Assembly (NCBI RefSeq): GCF_921293095.1
Contig: NC_060253.1
Coordinates: forward strand, 74,995,992 to 75,059,991
DNA length: 64,000 nt
From: Ischnura elegans
Lineage: Eukaryota; Arthropoda; Insecta; Odonata; Coenagrionidae
Direction: 5' to 3'
Shown here: one piece after another, positions 54,401 to 64,000 of the stretch
How the letters are laid out: every line of letters begins with the position of its first letter
Position numbering within the stretch: the stretch's first letter is position 1
Position numbers and translations under genes: made by a program
The notes under the pieces: model-generated
What the model was told of the DNA's origin: nothing
Databases searched by the model: none
What the model saw: the letters and a program-made list of their open reading frames with translations, nothing else

Positions 54401-55159
54401 TCATCAAATTATATAGATAAATCGAGACTATAGTCCATGTTCCGAGTACCAAACGGAAAATGTCTTTCTCACAATCTATTTCTCCTCAGCTGTCAAGTTT
54501 TCACCACATCCACCCCATTGTACGAGGCTCGCCCAATTTTTAAATATATTGAAATCTTAATAAATGCTTAATACATCATCGACGATTCGTTAAATTCCTA
54601 CCACAAGCAATGACATAAACATATATAATAATACCAGGCATCGATTATGCGATTATTCATTTTCCTGGCAGCATCAATTTCTCCTCTTGCTTTTAATGGT
54701 TGTCCCCTATTGGTGGCCATTCAATGTTCAAATTACAATTGGAAAATGAATGCGAGTGATGAAAATAATGATCCGTGAAAATCGATGACTTTAGATAAAT
54801 TTGGGCTGTGGATGGCTCAAACTTATTATCATTCAATCCATCCTTGGACTGTTTTGCTAGTCAATTCCTTAATATCAACTAAAAAGTCGCCGTATTTTCA
54901 TAACTGAAAATATATCAAAACTCCTCATAAAGGATGAAAGTATTTGAAAATGAATTCTTCACATTGAAGCTCATGACTTCCAGATATATATTGCCAACAA
55001 AGCTACTATTATAAGGAGATCATCCTCTTTACGTAATCAACTGTGCATGGACAAAAAAGGAGTTAAAATCTTTTTTTTTTCAATTCTTAAAAAATAAAAG
55101 CAATTTCTCATTTCCATATTATGTACCGCCTCGAACAGCAACTCATTGTTTATGATGTC
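54401..55159. other. No gene recognised
   Basis: AT-rich, no supportable feature. Confidence 0.4.
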
Positions 55160-55245
55160 CGATGGCTTTACCTGGATTTTAACTCGGGACCCTTGGGTAA
55201 GTAGCCGAGATATCTAACTCTTCGGCCACTACGCTCCATGACGTC
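55160..55245 (-). mobile_element. tRNA-like SINE head
   Basis: On the minus strand GTAGTGGCCGAAGAGTTAGA fits an A box and D arm, TCGGCTACTTACCC an anticodon region, and GAGTTAAAATCC a decayed B box. The acceptor stem is not paired, so not a functional tRNA. Confidence 0.55.
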
Positions 55246-55452
55246 GAAAGTTACTGCGTAATTCCGAAGAGGTAGGAAGGAGAAGTTCCCTTTCTGAATA
55301 GTTGAATGCTCGCAACGAATTCTATTTTTGCTCCTTAAATTACGGAATTTTATGAATTCTGAATGGTACGCAATAAATTGGTTAACTTTACTCATCCAAG
55401 TTCAGATTATTTCCGCATTTTCTTCTAGTTCTCACCGCGTCCGTTGGCTTTA

Positions 55453-55494
55453 GTTGACAACAGTTTCGCTGACATTGCAGTCAGCGTCTTCAGG
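55453..55494 (-). other. Ribozyme-like motif, copy E
   Basis: On the minus strand: CCTGAAGAC, then a perfect six-base stem GCTGAC / GTCAGC around TGCAAT, then GAAACTGTTGTCAAC. This is the best-paired hairpin of the set. A repeat shared with 52685-52755 follows directly at 55515-55572. Confidence 0.5.
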
Positions 55495-55961
55495 TCGAAG
55501 GACGCCTGTATACATATGTCCAGTGAGGTCATGATTAACGAGATGGCAAAGGTCTATGCTGGGGAAAGTCATTGCAAGTTCGTGGATGAGAGGCGGTGAG
55601 AACCCGAAGAAATTTTAAGCCGAGAACCCGAAATTCCTTAGGCCGTGTCCCAATCCAGAAGGGTGCACCCTGCGCCCTGTGCCCTACCCGCCCTTGGGGT
55701 ATCTTGCGCCCAAGGGGACTCCATTACAGGAGTCTCCAGAAGGGCCAATGGGTAGCCTTTCACCTGTTGCCGTTTGGCGCGCATTTTATTCGATCGCCAA
55801 CATTGGCCGTAGAGCGGCGCCACTAGGCATTGATATCTGTGTCAGTGTAATTTTCCCCATTAAGCTTAATGGAAGTGGGGCGACGCGCTCCGTCTTTAAT
55901 CGGATTTTTGCAGTAATTTTTGTAGTGAGAGTCGTAGATTCAGTTTTATTCGGCTTTAGCA

Positions 55962-56702
55962 ATGAGGCCTGACCGGCGTTGCTGTGTCCCTGGGTGGAAA
56001 GGAGGCTACTATTGCCAAAAGAGACGTAGTAAGGAGCTGGGCGTACGCAACGAAAGCCTCTTCCAAGCAAGGGTAAGTAAATCACCTATTTTTGGTAGAT
56101 TTTGATGAAATTATTAAAAATTGAAACTATTATTTATTACCGGACTCAAGGTTAATTCCATGAGCCCAACAAGTGATTGTGCCGTGAAGCTTTGGATAGA
56201 AATGCAATGTAGCGGCGTGTCTTGGTCGCTGTGTGTGGATGCCGGCATGATTACAATGTTCCTTTATGAATATGCTTTCAAAGACCAGGAGAATGCAAAG
56301 AAATTGGTTTTATCTTTTAAAAAAGCTGTGATTATAGTTTAATACTGCTCATTATTTGGAATTATCATGTAGAAACTCACGTGGTCTAGATTCTGGCATT
56401 CGTAATATGCTAATGGCGTCGTTGGTCGTCTTGCATTGTGGCAGGATTACTATTAATTTGCGCGTGAGCTTTGGAGTTATGTACTTGTGTTATTTTATCG
56501 GAGCTGTTATTGGATGAATTTTTTTCAGAATGTTGCCCAAATGCAGAAATGGTGGCGGGTGATACCACGTGAACAGGGAGTTATCGGAACGAGATGTTGG
56601 CTTTTAGGACCACTTTCCAGAGGGATCAATTGAGCGGTGTACCGACATTAAACTTTTAGACGGTTCCATCGTCAAGTGGCCGGGGTCCAGTGCGAAAAAA
56701 CA
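55962..56702 (+). pseudogene. Broken THAP domain of a P-like transposase
   Basis: Exon 1 (55962-56072) reads MRPDRRCCVPGWKGGYYCQK and ends with SLFQAR at a GTAAGT donor. The expected second zinc ligand of CCVPGC is Trp (W12). After a TTTTTTCAG acceptor (56528) the second part reads MQKWWRVIPRE, then needs a frame change to continue ELSERDV, meets a stop (TAG at about 56608), and resumes DHFPEGSIERCTD and LLDGSIVKWP. Three lesions (lost Cys, frameshift, stop) show it is not functional, although the splice sites are intact. More decayed than the 12-kb THAP copy and of a different subfamily. Confidence 0.7.
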
Positions 56703-56871
56703 GTGGTGATAAATAAAAGCAGCGCTCTCCTAAAAGTTAAGGTGAAGTCCTCGTTTGTCGCTGATTTGTGGTTTTCCGCCTATGAAGTGTGCTTAATGCA
56801 ATATATACATGTAGTGTCTGTGCTATCGCAAGCTGTGCTTTGAGTCAATATATTTTTATGGGATTTTTCAG

Positions 56872-56961
56872 GTGTTATTCTATGGAAGAGAGATGTCTAT
56901 TCCTGAACTCAAAATTCTTAACCTCGCTGTTTTTCGTCTCATTGATGATGTGAATGAGTAA
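56872..56961 (+). other. Possible terminal exon after the broken THAP
   Basis: Follows a GATTTTTCAG acceptor and stays open for 29 codons (VLFYGREMSIPELKILNLAV...) to a TAA. The composition is protein-like but no family is recognised. It may be part of the same decayed transposase. Confidence 0.3.
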
Positions 56962-58325
56962 CAGATATGTGCTGGTCTGTCTGTTCAAGCCGTCAATGGT
57001 GAAAGGTAATCACATTACTGTATTTGTTTACTGTAGTGTAGTAATTAAGTGAGCAGTTTCAAAAATACTCTTTCACTTCTGATGAATTTAATGCTGTTGG
57101 AGTGTCCTAATTCTGGTCTACATTTGTTATGCTACACCCACTGATTCTTCTGGTGTACCATGCAGTCGACGTTGGATTTACTAATGCGGCGTCATTTGTC
57201 CTATTCCTTTCTTGCCTCTTATATCCTTTTAAATCATGTTAGTAAATGTTCATGAAGTAATGGAGCTGGTGAAGAAATTAATTTCGTATTGTAATAGAAG
57301 AAATATAATCTATTGTAGATTATGTTTCTTCCCTTCTAATGTCAAATTTACTTTTACGTGGGAGGATGAAGGCAATACTCAGTAGCCTGTTGATGGGTGG
57401 GGCGAAATTACTTGATTTTGTTTGCCTTAAGTGCGTGAAATGCGATGCACATGATATGGTAATTGGCTTTATAATATTTCACGAATTTTTCCCAACATTT
57501 CCAACAAATTTCAGCAATCAATATCATGACTTAGGCCTGGTCTACAATGGGGTATAAGCTGTTAGTCATTTTTGTCTCCATTCACAGACTTAACCATAAG
57601 AGGGAAACAGTTAAAATTTGAGTGCCTGTATTATGTCTGACTCTGAATGCTTGTGTTTTCATAGTGCTTTTTTTTCATGATACAGAAGTTTGCAGAGTTA
57701 CTTTTTGTGAATGTAAGTATTCCACTCTATTAATGCTCTTATTATATTACTTATACTTACATACCAACTATTAGTTTCAATGCTTTTCACTTTAAGTGGC
57801 ATGGTACAAGTATTTTCAGTGTTATCTACTCAGGATGATGATATTTTTTCCTTCTTATGTGTTAATTTCATTAAAATTCATTAAGTTATGAAATATTGCC
57901 CTCCCTGAAGGCTGAACATATATTCCCTTGGACGCTTATTTTTTATGCATTTCATATACTCTACGCCTTCACCTTTTTCTCAGTGTTTATTATGTAGACA
58001 TAAGGCTACAGTTAACTGAAATTCTTACCACCTGCATTCAGTTAGGTGTGGTACTGCATTGATCACATTGGTTTCCAGCATGTGCTCTTATTGGCTAACT
58101 GTATGCCATAAAGATGAACATTGTCCATCTTTTTTATGGCTGAAGTCCATCGTGGAATTCTATTTTGGCTCCTTATGGCTTATGTCCTTTGACTTATGTC
58201 TCACTGAACCAGCTCATTCACAGTGAATGCAAGTGTTGTCTGTGAAGGCCATGGTAATGTGTGTAGAAATTAGAATTTTCATGCCATCATATAATATATG
58301 ATACTACATTTAAGCTATGACATGT
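56962..58325. other. Interior of the P-like region, no gene recognised
   Basis: T-rich plus strand with short frames only (57339-57557). A block at 58085-58200 (TTGGCTAAC..., AACATTGTCCAT, CGTGGAAT.CTATTTTGGCTCC) has a diverged copy at 60378-60475. Confidence 0.4.
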
Positions 58326-58665
58326 TAGGGTTGATGATATGTGCGGATTCTTTGTTTTGGTGTTCCTAATATCTTGTCATTCATTCAGTTCCGTCTAGTA
58401 TCTATTTCTTTTTATTTCAGGTTTATCTCTTTCATTTGGCACGAAGTGGAGTCATGTGGTACATCTACTACTTATTTGAAAGCATCAGCTATTGCCCCTC
58501 ATAGTTGTTTCAATTGATAATGGATTATGCCGTTCCTTCTCTTTGGCATTTAAGCTATTGGATGTCAGGGTTGATGGTATGTGTGCATTCTTTGTTTTGG
58601 TGCTCTAAATATCTTGTCATTCCATCTTATATCTATTTCTCTTTATTTCAGGTGTGTTTCTTTCA
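58326..58665 (+). repeat. Tandem duplication of about 235 bp including a splice acceptor
   Basis: TGTTAGGGTTGATGATATGTG (58325) and TGTCAGGGTTGATGGTATGTG (58563) begin two copies that share ATTCTTTGTTTTGGTG, AATATCTTGTCATTC, TTATTTCAGGT and TTTCATTTGG. Both copies keep a TTTATTTCAG acceptor. Confidence 0.75.
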
Positions 58666-58748
58666 TTTGGTATGAAGCATATTCATGAAACGCTACTCCG
58701 AAACATTTCAAAGGACAAAGATTCACCATCTATGCTGGTGTTGTTCAG
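58652..58748 (+). CDS. Candidate internal exon, unidentified
   Basis: Between TTTATTTCAG and CAG|GTACGTGG one frame is fully open for 32 codons and reads VFLSFGMKHIHETLLRNISK onward to MLVLFR. Splice signals are strong on both sides. No protein family is recognised and no joined exon could be shown, so it may be a remnant of the P-like transposase or a real exon of an unknown gene. Confidence 0.35.
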
Positions 58749-58969
58749 GTACGTGGAGATGTGAGGTCAAGGCAGGTTATGGTAGCAACTAAGAAATATG
58801 TTCAATGAAAAAATGAGCAGTGAAATTTTTAATAAAACCACTCTTCAAGCAAATATTGCTCTGCTAAAGCTGCCTCATCAATTGCACTTTGATTGTAAGT
58901 TGAAATTTTGTTGAGACTTATACTTTTGATTTTTAAAATTGATTATGATCAAACCAAGTCTATAGCGCT

Positions 58970-59035
58970 ACAGTAAAACCTCTATGTAGTGAACCTCTTT
59001 ACATCATAAACCTTCATACCAAGGATACACCCCCG
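58970..59035 (+). mobile_element. Possible pogo/Tigger-type end
   Basis: TACAGTAAAACCTCTATGTAG followed by TGAACCTCTTTACATCATAAACC resembles the terminal repeat CAGTAAAACCTCTATATAG known from pogo-type mariner elements, preceded by a TA target. No matching inverted end was found, so only one end is present. Confidence 0.4.
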
Positions 59036-59828
59036 AGACGGCCTAACTATCTCCGCAAATCATACGGAGACAACTAGAGACCATTAATGCAGCCACGATT
59101 ATGTATATGGATATTAGAAAAAATAATTTGGCTTGATTCACATATTGCCTCAGGTCAAAAATTGATGTTTTATAGCACCATGTTTTTGACGAAAAATTTT
59201 CTAAATTTTAGTGAAACATAACAGTTTAGAGAGTTTTTCAATATCACTTAGCATAACTTTCAATAAGTATTTGGAATCCTCATGACTTCTACAGTAGACG
59301 TGCAAATTTTCATAAGAATTTGATGAAAAGTATGGCTGAGACAAATTATTTCCCACTGGAAGTACAAGTGCCTCTGGAGACCGCATTCATTGATAAACTG
59401 TAGTTTCACCCAGACTTCAAATGTCGTGAAAAAAAACGAGTAGACATAGGCAAGAAATATTTTACACTGTTTCATTCCTACGTGGAAGAATGAAAATTGC
59501 CAACTTTCATCAAACTGCGAGTCGGTGGTACTGGTTTTTCATTGGAGGCCATTGTTATGGTTCTTACAGACTTGGGCCATGTTTACGTAAAATGGACAAT
59601 AGAGGGGAAATTTCTCACCATTGACGTGTTGAGAAAGTATTGGTTTTGCCTTTATTCATAAGTTTTCATTAGTAAGTAGAGTTTTTCAAATTTTTGAGTC
59701 TTTAATTTTCTGTTGGTGGCGGTGGTTATTGGTGCCACTGTCCCTTCAGTCATATGTGAAAATAAAACTTTTCCTGAGCATTCAAGTGGTGATTAACACT
59801 CATATACCCTTTTGTGAAGTGGTAGCGT
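59036..59828. other. No gene recognised
   Basis: No conserved frame; minus-strand frames at 59201-59475 are short and lack motifs. Confidence 0.4.
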
Positions 59829-59834
59829 ATCAGA

Positions 59835-59993
59835 CAGGGGCAGATCCAGGATTTTGTTCTGGGGGGCACAAGGATACCTCGTAATACAAAACGAATGTAA
59901 TGATAATGGGCAACAATATTAACGCAATTAAAACTTTTGCATATTATTTAAGGGTCTGGGGGGGCACGTGCCCCCCCTGGATCCACCTATGAC
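59835..59993 (+). mobile_element. G-rich hAT-like MITE, short copy
   Basis: Starts CAGGGGCAGATCCAGGAT and ends CTGGATCCACCTATGAC, flanked by ATCAGA on both sides (59829-59834 and 59994-59999). Contains the CAAGGATACCTCGTAATAC block and the GGGGCACGTGCCCC palindrome seen in the 9.4- and 25.1-kb copies. It is the shortest and most complete-looking copy. Confidence 0.85.
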
Positions 59994-59999
59994 ATCAGA

Positions 60000-61489
60000 T
60001 TGTTACTTGATAGATTCCTGTGATAATTATGTAAAGTATGCATCTTTGGTAGTTATGTTTTCCGTGCTCTTCCTCCTTGATGGTTTTAATCATTGCTAAT
60101 CAACTTTGCAACCTACCTCGTATTACCTTGAGTGAACTAACTCCTGCTTTGCATTGCTTAAAATTGCTGTTCATTATATGCATGCCCATGGTGTACACAT
60201 TCTTATTTGCATTTTCCATATTACAGATCAATGTTACTAGCACCCGTTGGCATTGTGAGACTCCTGCACCTTTCTTGAGCATATCTGTGGCTGTGGTGAA
60301 CTGAGCTGAATCACATCCCACCCACTTCTGGTTTGGCAAGAGGCTACACAAGCAGCAGTTGCTCTAAGATATGCTTTGATTGGCCAAACATCGTCTATAA
60401 GAAAGAACATTGACTATTTTTCTTACAACTTATGCCCATTGTGGAATAGTATTTTGGATCCCTTCTGGAATATATATCATTGTAGTTCTACCATGAAAGT
60501 GTACATTAATTACGGCTGACTTCAAAAATATGGAAATGGAAGGGCTATTGTATGAGATAATGCTGGGGCAAGAAGAACCTTGATTGTGTCCGTGGAGTCA
60601 AAATTTTTGTGCTACATTTTTGTGAACTGTCTTTTGCACCACCTTTTATTATGTCAAATAAATATTGAGCATGATCTTCTATTTGACTTTATCTTTTGCT
60701 GCTCTTCTGTATGAGTTAACTTTTTTCAGCAACTTATTGTTGTAGAAGAATTTCACTTGAAGTGAAAGAACTATGGTTCGTTTATTTAAAAATTGTTCTG
60801 ATAGGTTGCACTAATCTTCTGTAATTATTTCGCATTGCCATCAACTTCCTGCTACTCACTAATACTTCCTCCTTTTATGAATCAAGTTCTAAGGGTACTG
60901 TTTTTATATTAAATGGGTATCAATGTTCTGTGAAATCATAATTCGTATCCTTCCTAATAAGTGGATTACATCAAGTAATGTGATAGCTGTCTTTATTACA
61001 TACCGTCTTGGTTGTTGTGCAGTCTTGAGGTGCTAGTATTGGAATTATTGGGAGGCATCACCTCTTTGTTGAGGAGAGTTGTTCATCTATGGCCATGGAT
61101 CCATTGATCACAGTATAGGATATCAAAATATGTTATATTATATATATGTTTCCAGCTTAGGAATATTATTGATGCTTACATGGGCGTAGCCAGGACTACC
61201 TGGAGGGGCAGGGGGTGGGAGAAGGATACCTTCCTCTGGGGAAAATGATAATATTTTATGCTATTTTGGGCCTTTAAATTATGAAATTTGTGGGTTGTCA
61301 TGAAGCTGTTTTGTGAACAATGGTTAAGTAGAATAATTTTTTTACCTCGGTATTTTTTCCTTCAAAAAATAATTTGTTTGGGCAGGACGTGACACCGTGG
61401 CTTCTCCTTAGGAAGCTGAAATGCCCATGGTATGATGTAAAAGTTCTGGGCGTGATCAAGACGTCAGACGGTAGGGAGATAGCCAGTGC
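60000..61489. other. No gene recognised
   Basis: 60077-60351 carries short overlapping frames without motifs. 61182-61215 (ATGGGCGTAGCCAGGACTACC) looks like one end of another hAT-like MITE without a partner. Confidence 0.4.
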
Positions 61490-62215
61490 GTTAAATGTGG
61501 ATGCGTCAAAAAATTGCTAATAATAGATTCCCCCTTGCTTGTCAGCTCTGATTTTTCATTTTGGTCAATGGTAGAAGTGGTCGGATTGTTTCATTTCAGT
61601 TGATAATGGCCTCAAATGCTTTACTTGCGTGGTTAACATGATTTGCTGGCTCAGTTCAGGAATGCTGCCGTGTATGTGAATGCGTCAAAAAAAAATGCTA
61701 ATAAGAGATTCCATCTTGCTTGTCAGCTCTGATTTTTCGTTTTGATCGATGGTAGAAGTGATCGGATTGTTTCATTTCAGTTGACAATTGCCTCACATAC
61801 TTTACTTGTGTGGTTAATAGTATTTACTGGCTCAGTTACGTATTGCTGCCGTGTATGTGAATGCGTAAAAAGTTGCTAATAACAGATTCCCCCTTGATTG
61901 TCAGCTCTGATTTTTCGTTTTGATCGATGGTAGAAGTGATCGGATTGTTTCATTTCAGTTGACAATTGCCTCACATGCTTGTGTGGTTAATATGATTTAC
62001 TGGCTCGGTTACGTATTGCTGCCGTGTATGTGAATGCGTCAAAAAATTGCTAATAACAGATTCCCCCTTGATTGTCAGCTCTGATATTTCGTTTTGGTCG
62101 ATGGTAGAAGTGGTCGGATTGTTTCATTTCAGTTGGCAAATGCCTCACATGCTTTACTAGTGTGGTTAATGTGATTTACTGGCTCAGTCCCCTATTGCTG
62201 CCGTGCATTTCGTCG
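61490..62215 (+). repeat. 178-bp tandem repeat, four copies
   Basis: ATGCGTCAAAAAATTGC-like starts lie near 61502, 61680, 61860 and 62036, periods of 174-181 bp. Units share AGATTCCCCCTTG, TTGTCAGCTCTGAT, GGTAGAAGTG.TCGGATTG, TTTCATTTCAGTTG and TGCTGCCGTGTATGTGAA. Copies are about 90% alike, so the array is fairly young. It abuts the right inverted end of the P-like element. Confidence 0.9.
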
Positions 62216-62400
62216 TGAAAGGTAGATCTTAATGCCTAGTGGCGCCGCAGGTGGCGATATTTGAAAACTGAATATAATGCGCGCGGAGCGACAACAATTC
62301 TAGCGGCGGACTTGAGAATCCTCTATTGTAATATTCGTGCTTGCGCCCTTCGTGCTCTTCGAACCGACGCCAGCGCCAAAGATGGAATTGGTCATTTTGC

Positions 62401-63479
62401 GAATCATAAACAAATGAGCCACGGTTTCCAAAAATTCTGATTTTATGCTAACATAACCACGGTCTTAGAATATGAGAAGGTCTGGACACTCTCCGTTCAG
62501 GCATGGTCATTTAATGAAGCCGTTTCCCGTTGAGGCCGGTAGGGGCGCCACCTATCCTGAAGGGCAAGTTTCCTACGTATCTGTATACGATACTTCAGTA
62601 ATTATGAACTAATTTATGGCAAAAATGAATATAAACACATCGACAGTGGTTACTAGTTAACAAGTTCATATGCACTTAACATCTTATAGCGAAAAATACC
62701 TAGAAATCGTTCTCATACGTGAGTATTAATCAAATGGAAGGCGTTGGATTTCAGCTTCGTCTGCTTCCATACCTTTGTAAAATCAGTTACAGCCATAACG
62801 AAAGATTGTCAGCAGTTAAAGCCTTATGTAGTGAGGAAAGGTATTTTTAAGGAAATAATTATTTATAGCTATCTTGTGGTAAACGTTAATATAAGTTGTC
62901 ATAGAAGCTACGTACGCACCATTGCCTCTGAGCCCATCGGCATGTTTCCACGGCCTTATAAGAATATAGATGTTATTCCTTGCTTTCTAACACTATTAAC
63001 AAATATAATATCAGAAACGCAAACGGCTTCTTACCAAGGCCGAAGTGAAATACTTCTTATGAAGTGACGTGTGTTAATGTTTTTAATCTCCTGAGTCTCG
63101 ATCAAGTGATAATAATAATGGCAGGGCACAGCAAACCTAAAAAATGATTCTATCCTAGGGACGTTTTGCGGGTATAGAATAGGCATACTTAATCTTTGAA
63201 CAGGGTGAATAATTTCCGGAAGTACCATTATTACCGTTCAAGGCTATTTTATAACGATGCTTGACTACTCACCAAAGGAATAATTTGAGATTTAAGGAAG
63301 TAAAATACCATATGAAAGATAAGAACGAAAGAGATTTTGCAAATAATTTCCGAATAAACTTCCACGAAAACAGTGCAATGGATATAATCCGAGGGATTCA
63401 CGGATGTCTGATCACTTTCAGGTGCTGGCAAATCTGAAATATTATCCCTCGCCCAAAAATAAGATGAGTAGTACGACAG
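62401..63479. other. No gene recognised
   Basis: A 107-codon plus-strand frame (62744-63067) has no known domain, and the opposite strand is also open for parts of it. Not called as a gene. Confidence 0.35.
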
Positions 63480-63741
63480 CAGGGGTGCCGACTTACAAAA
63501 AATACTGGGGGGGCCCAAACCGAGGACCTTGCCCGGGTAAATTTTATAAGTTGTGAAATTTAAGTTTTTTTAAGCATTTTAGAAGATCCATATGATCAAC
63601 ATTAGAACCCTGATCACTCGAATCTCGATATCTGGATACTCCGGGGAAAATTGACTTGCCTGACACATTTTTTCCTCACGTCTGTTACGAATTTTTGGGG
63701 GGGCTCGGGCCCCCTCAGGCCCCATGGAGTTGGCGCCACTG
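63480..63741. mobile_element. hAT-like MITE with perfect target duplication, copy 2
   Basis: Starts CAGGGGTGCCGACTTACAA and ends GTTGGCGCCACTG. TACGACAG is repeated exactly on both sides (63472-63479 and 63742-63749). Interior as at 36282-36542, including GGGGGGGCCCAAACC and GGGCCCCCTCAGGCCCCATG. Non-coding, 262 bp. Confidence 0.9.
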
Positions 63742-63749
63742 TACGACAG

Positions 63750-64000
63750 AAACCACAGGCTGATACTGCTAATACGTGGTAAATGTACTTTTCATGAGAG
63801 TTGCACGCACCATCGATAACAGCTGCATTAAAAGAAATCATCGAAAGAGGTATTAAGAATGAAAACGATTCACATTTTTCCAACTTATATAATGTACACA
63901 CACATCAAATCTACATTTCCAGAATGATTACACAATGCTATTGAAACTGAGATTATTTATGCAATCAATGCAAGGTAATGTCATGAAAAATAAATTTTAA
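63750..64000. other. No gene recognised
   Basis: The window ends in AT-rich DNA with no supportable feature. Confidence 0.4.

Larger units (their letters stand above)
55640..62400 (+). mobile_element. Decayed P-like element with inverted ends
   Basis: GCGGCGCCACTAGGCATT at 55814-55831 has its exact reverse complement at 62231-62248. Similarity continues outward with gaps: GCGCGCATTTTATTC near 55777 against the complement near 62278, and CCATTACAGGAG near 55721 against the complement near 62322. The left arm is followed within 130 bp by a THAP start codon and the right arm is preceded by a 178-bp tandem array. P-superfamily transposases begin with a THAP domain, so a P-like element about 6.7 kb long is the simplest reading. 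The outermost base and target duplication were not fixed, and no intact transposase remains. Confidence 0.5.

Noticed and set aside
5453-55494. Calling the CTGATGA-hairpin-GAAAC motifs confirmed hammerhead ribozymes
   Set aside because: The extra base next to the stem, weak stems at some loci and an unplaced cleavage site mean catalysis cannot be claimed from sequence reading. Reported only as a ribozyme-like motif.
13690-62215. Tandem arrays at 13.7, 21.0 and 61.5 kb as CRISPR arrays
   Set aside because: Whole units repeat without unique spacers, units are 110-180 bp, and the context is eukaryotic.
62744-63067. A 107-codon open frame
   Set aside because: No motif, no splice or promoter context, AT-rich codon choice like the surrounding non-coding DNA.

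Overview
The window looks like nuclear DNA from an arthropod, most likely an insect. It is AT-rich, its one clearly intact gene is a spliced MADF-BESS regulator, and it holds THAP-domain fragments and a dense mix of non-LTR retrotransposon ends, tRNA-derived SINEs and hAT-like, P-like and PIF/Harbinger-like DNA elements. No prokaryotic gene structure, rRNA or CRISPR array was seen. The species cannot be fixed from sequence reading alone.

Layout. 0-10 kb: AT-rich intergenic DNA with a G-rich hAT-like MITE (3.5-3.9 kb), a minus-strand LINE 3' end (7.1-7.7 kb) and a LINE 3' fragment split by a MITE (9.1-10 kb). 10.4-14.2 kb: arrays of GGAAGTGTT-like decamers, then a THAP exon pair with good splice sites and a P-like transposase C-terminal remnant, followed by 111-bp tandem repeats. 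15.4-20.6 kb: a solo LTR interrupted by a 4.9-kb, nearly perfect fold-back element with 8-bp target duplications. 20.8-26.2 kb: two non-coding elements whose ends share GGCCGTATTC; the second holds a hAT-like MITE and a relocated copy of the 8.8-9.6 kb segment flanked by about 22-bp target repeats. 26.3-34.3 kb: a GC-rich probable promoter and the three-exon MADF-BESS gene, whose introns hold MITEs and a LINE end. 34.5-43.2 kb: a long hairpin, MITEs, a SINE and a decayed LINE with a MITE in its GATGAT tail. 43-55 kb: mostly unrecognised DNA with LINE scraps, inverted repeats and SINEs. 55.6-62.4 kb: a decayed second P-like element with inverted ends, a broken THAP region and a 178-bp tandem array. 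62.4-64 kb: mostly plain DNA with one MITE carrying a perfect 8-bp target duplication.

How the parts relate. Only the MADF-BESS gene looks functional at protein level, as a probable DNA-binding transcriptional regulator. The rest is mainly a record of nested transposition. Two features stand out: the palindromic element, which could fold into long double-stranded RNA if transcribed, and a motif at five unrelated places (CCTGAWGAY, a short hairpin, GAAAC) that resembles the conserved core of hammerhead-type ribozymes known in Penelope-like and related retroelements. Family names rest on motif recognition only; no database search was possible.
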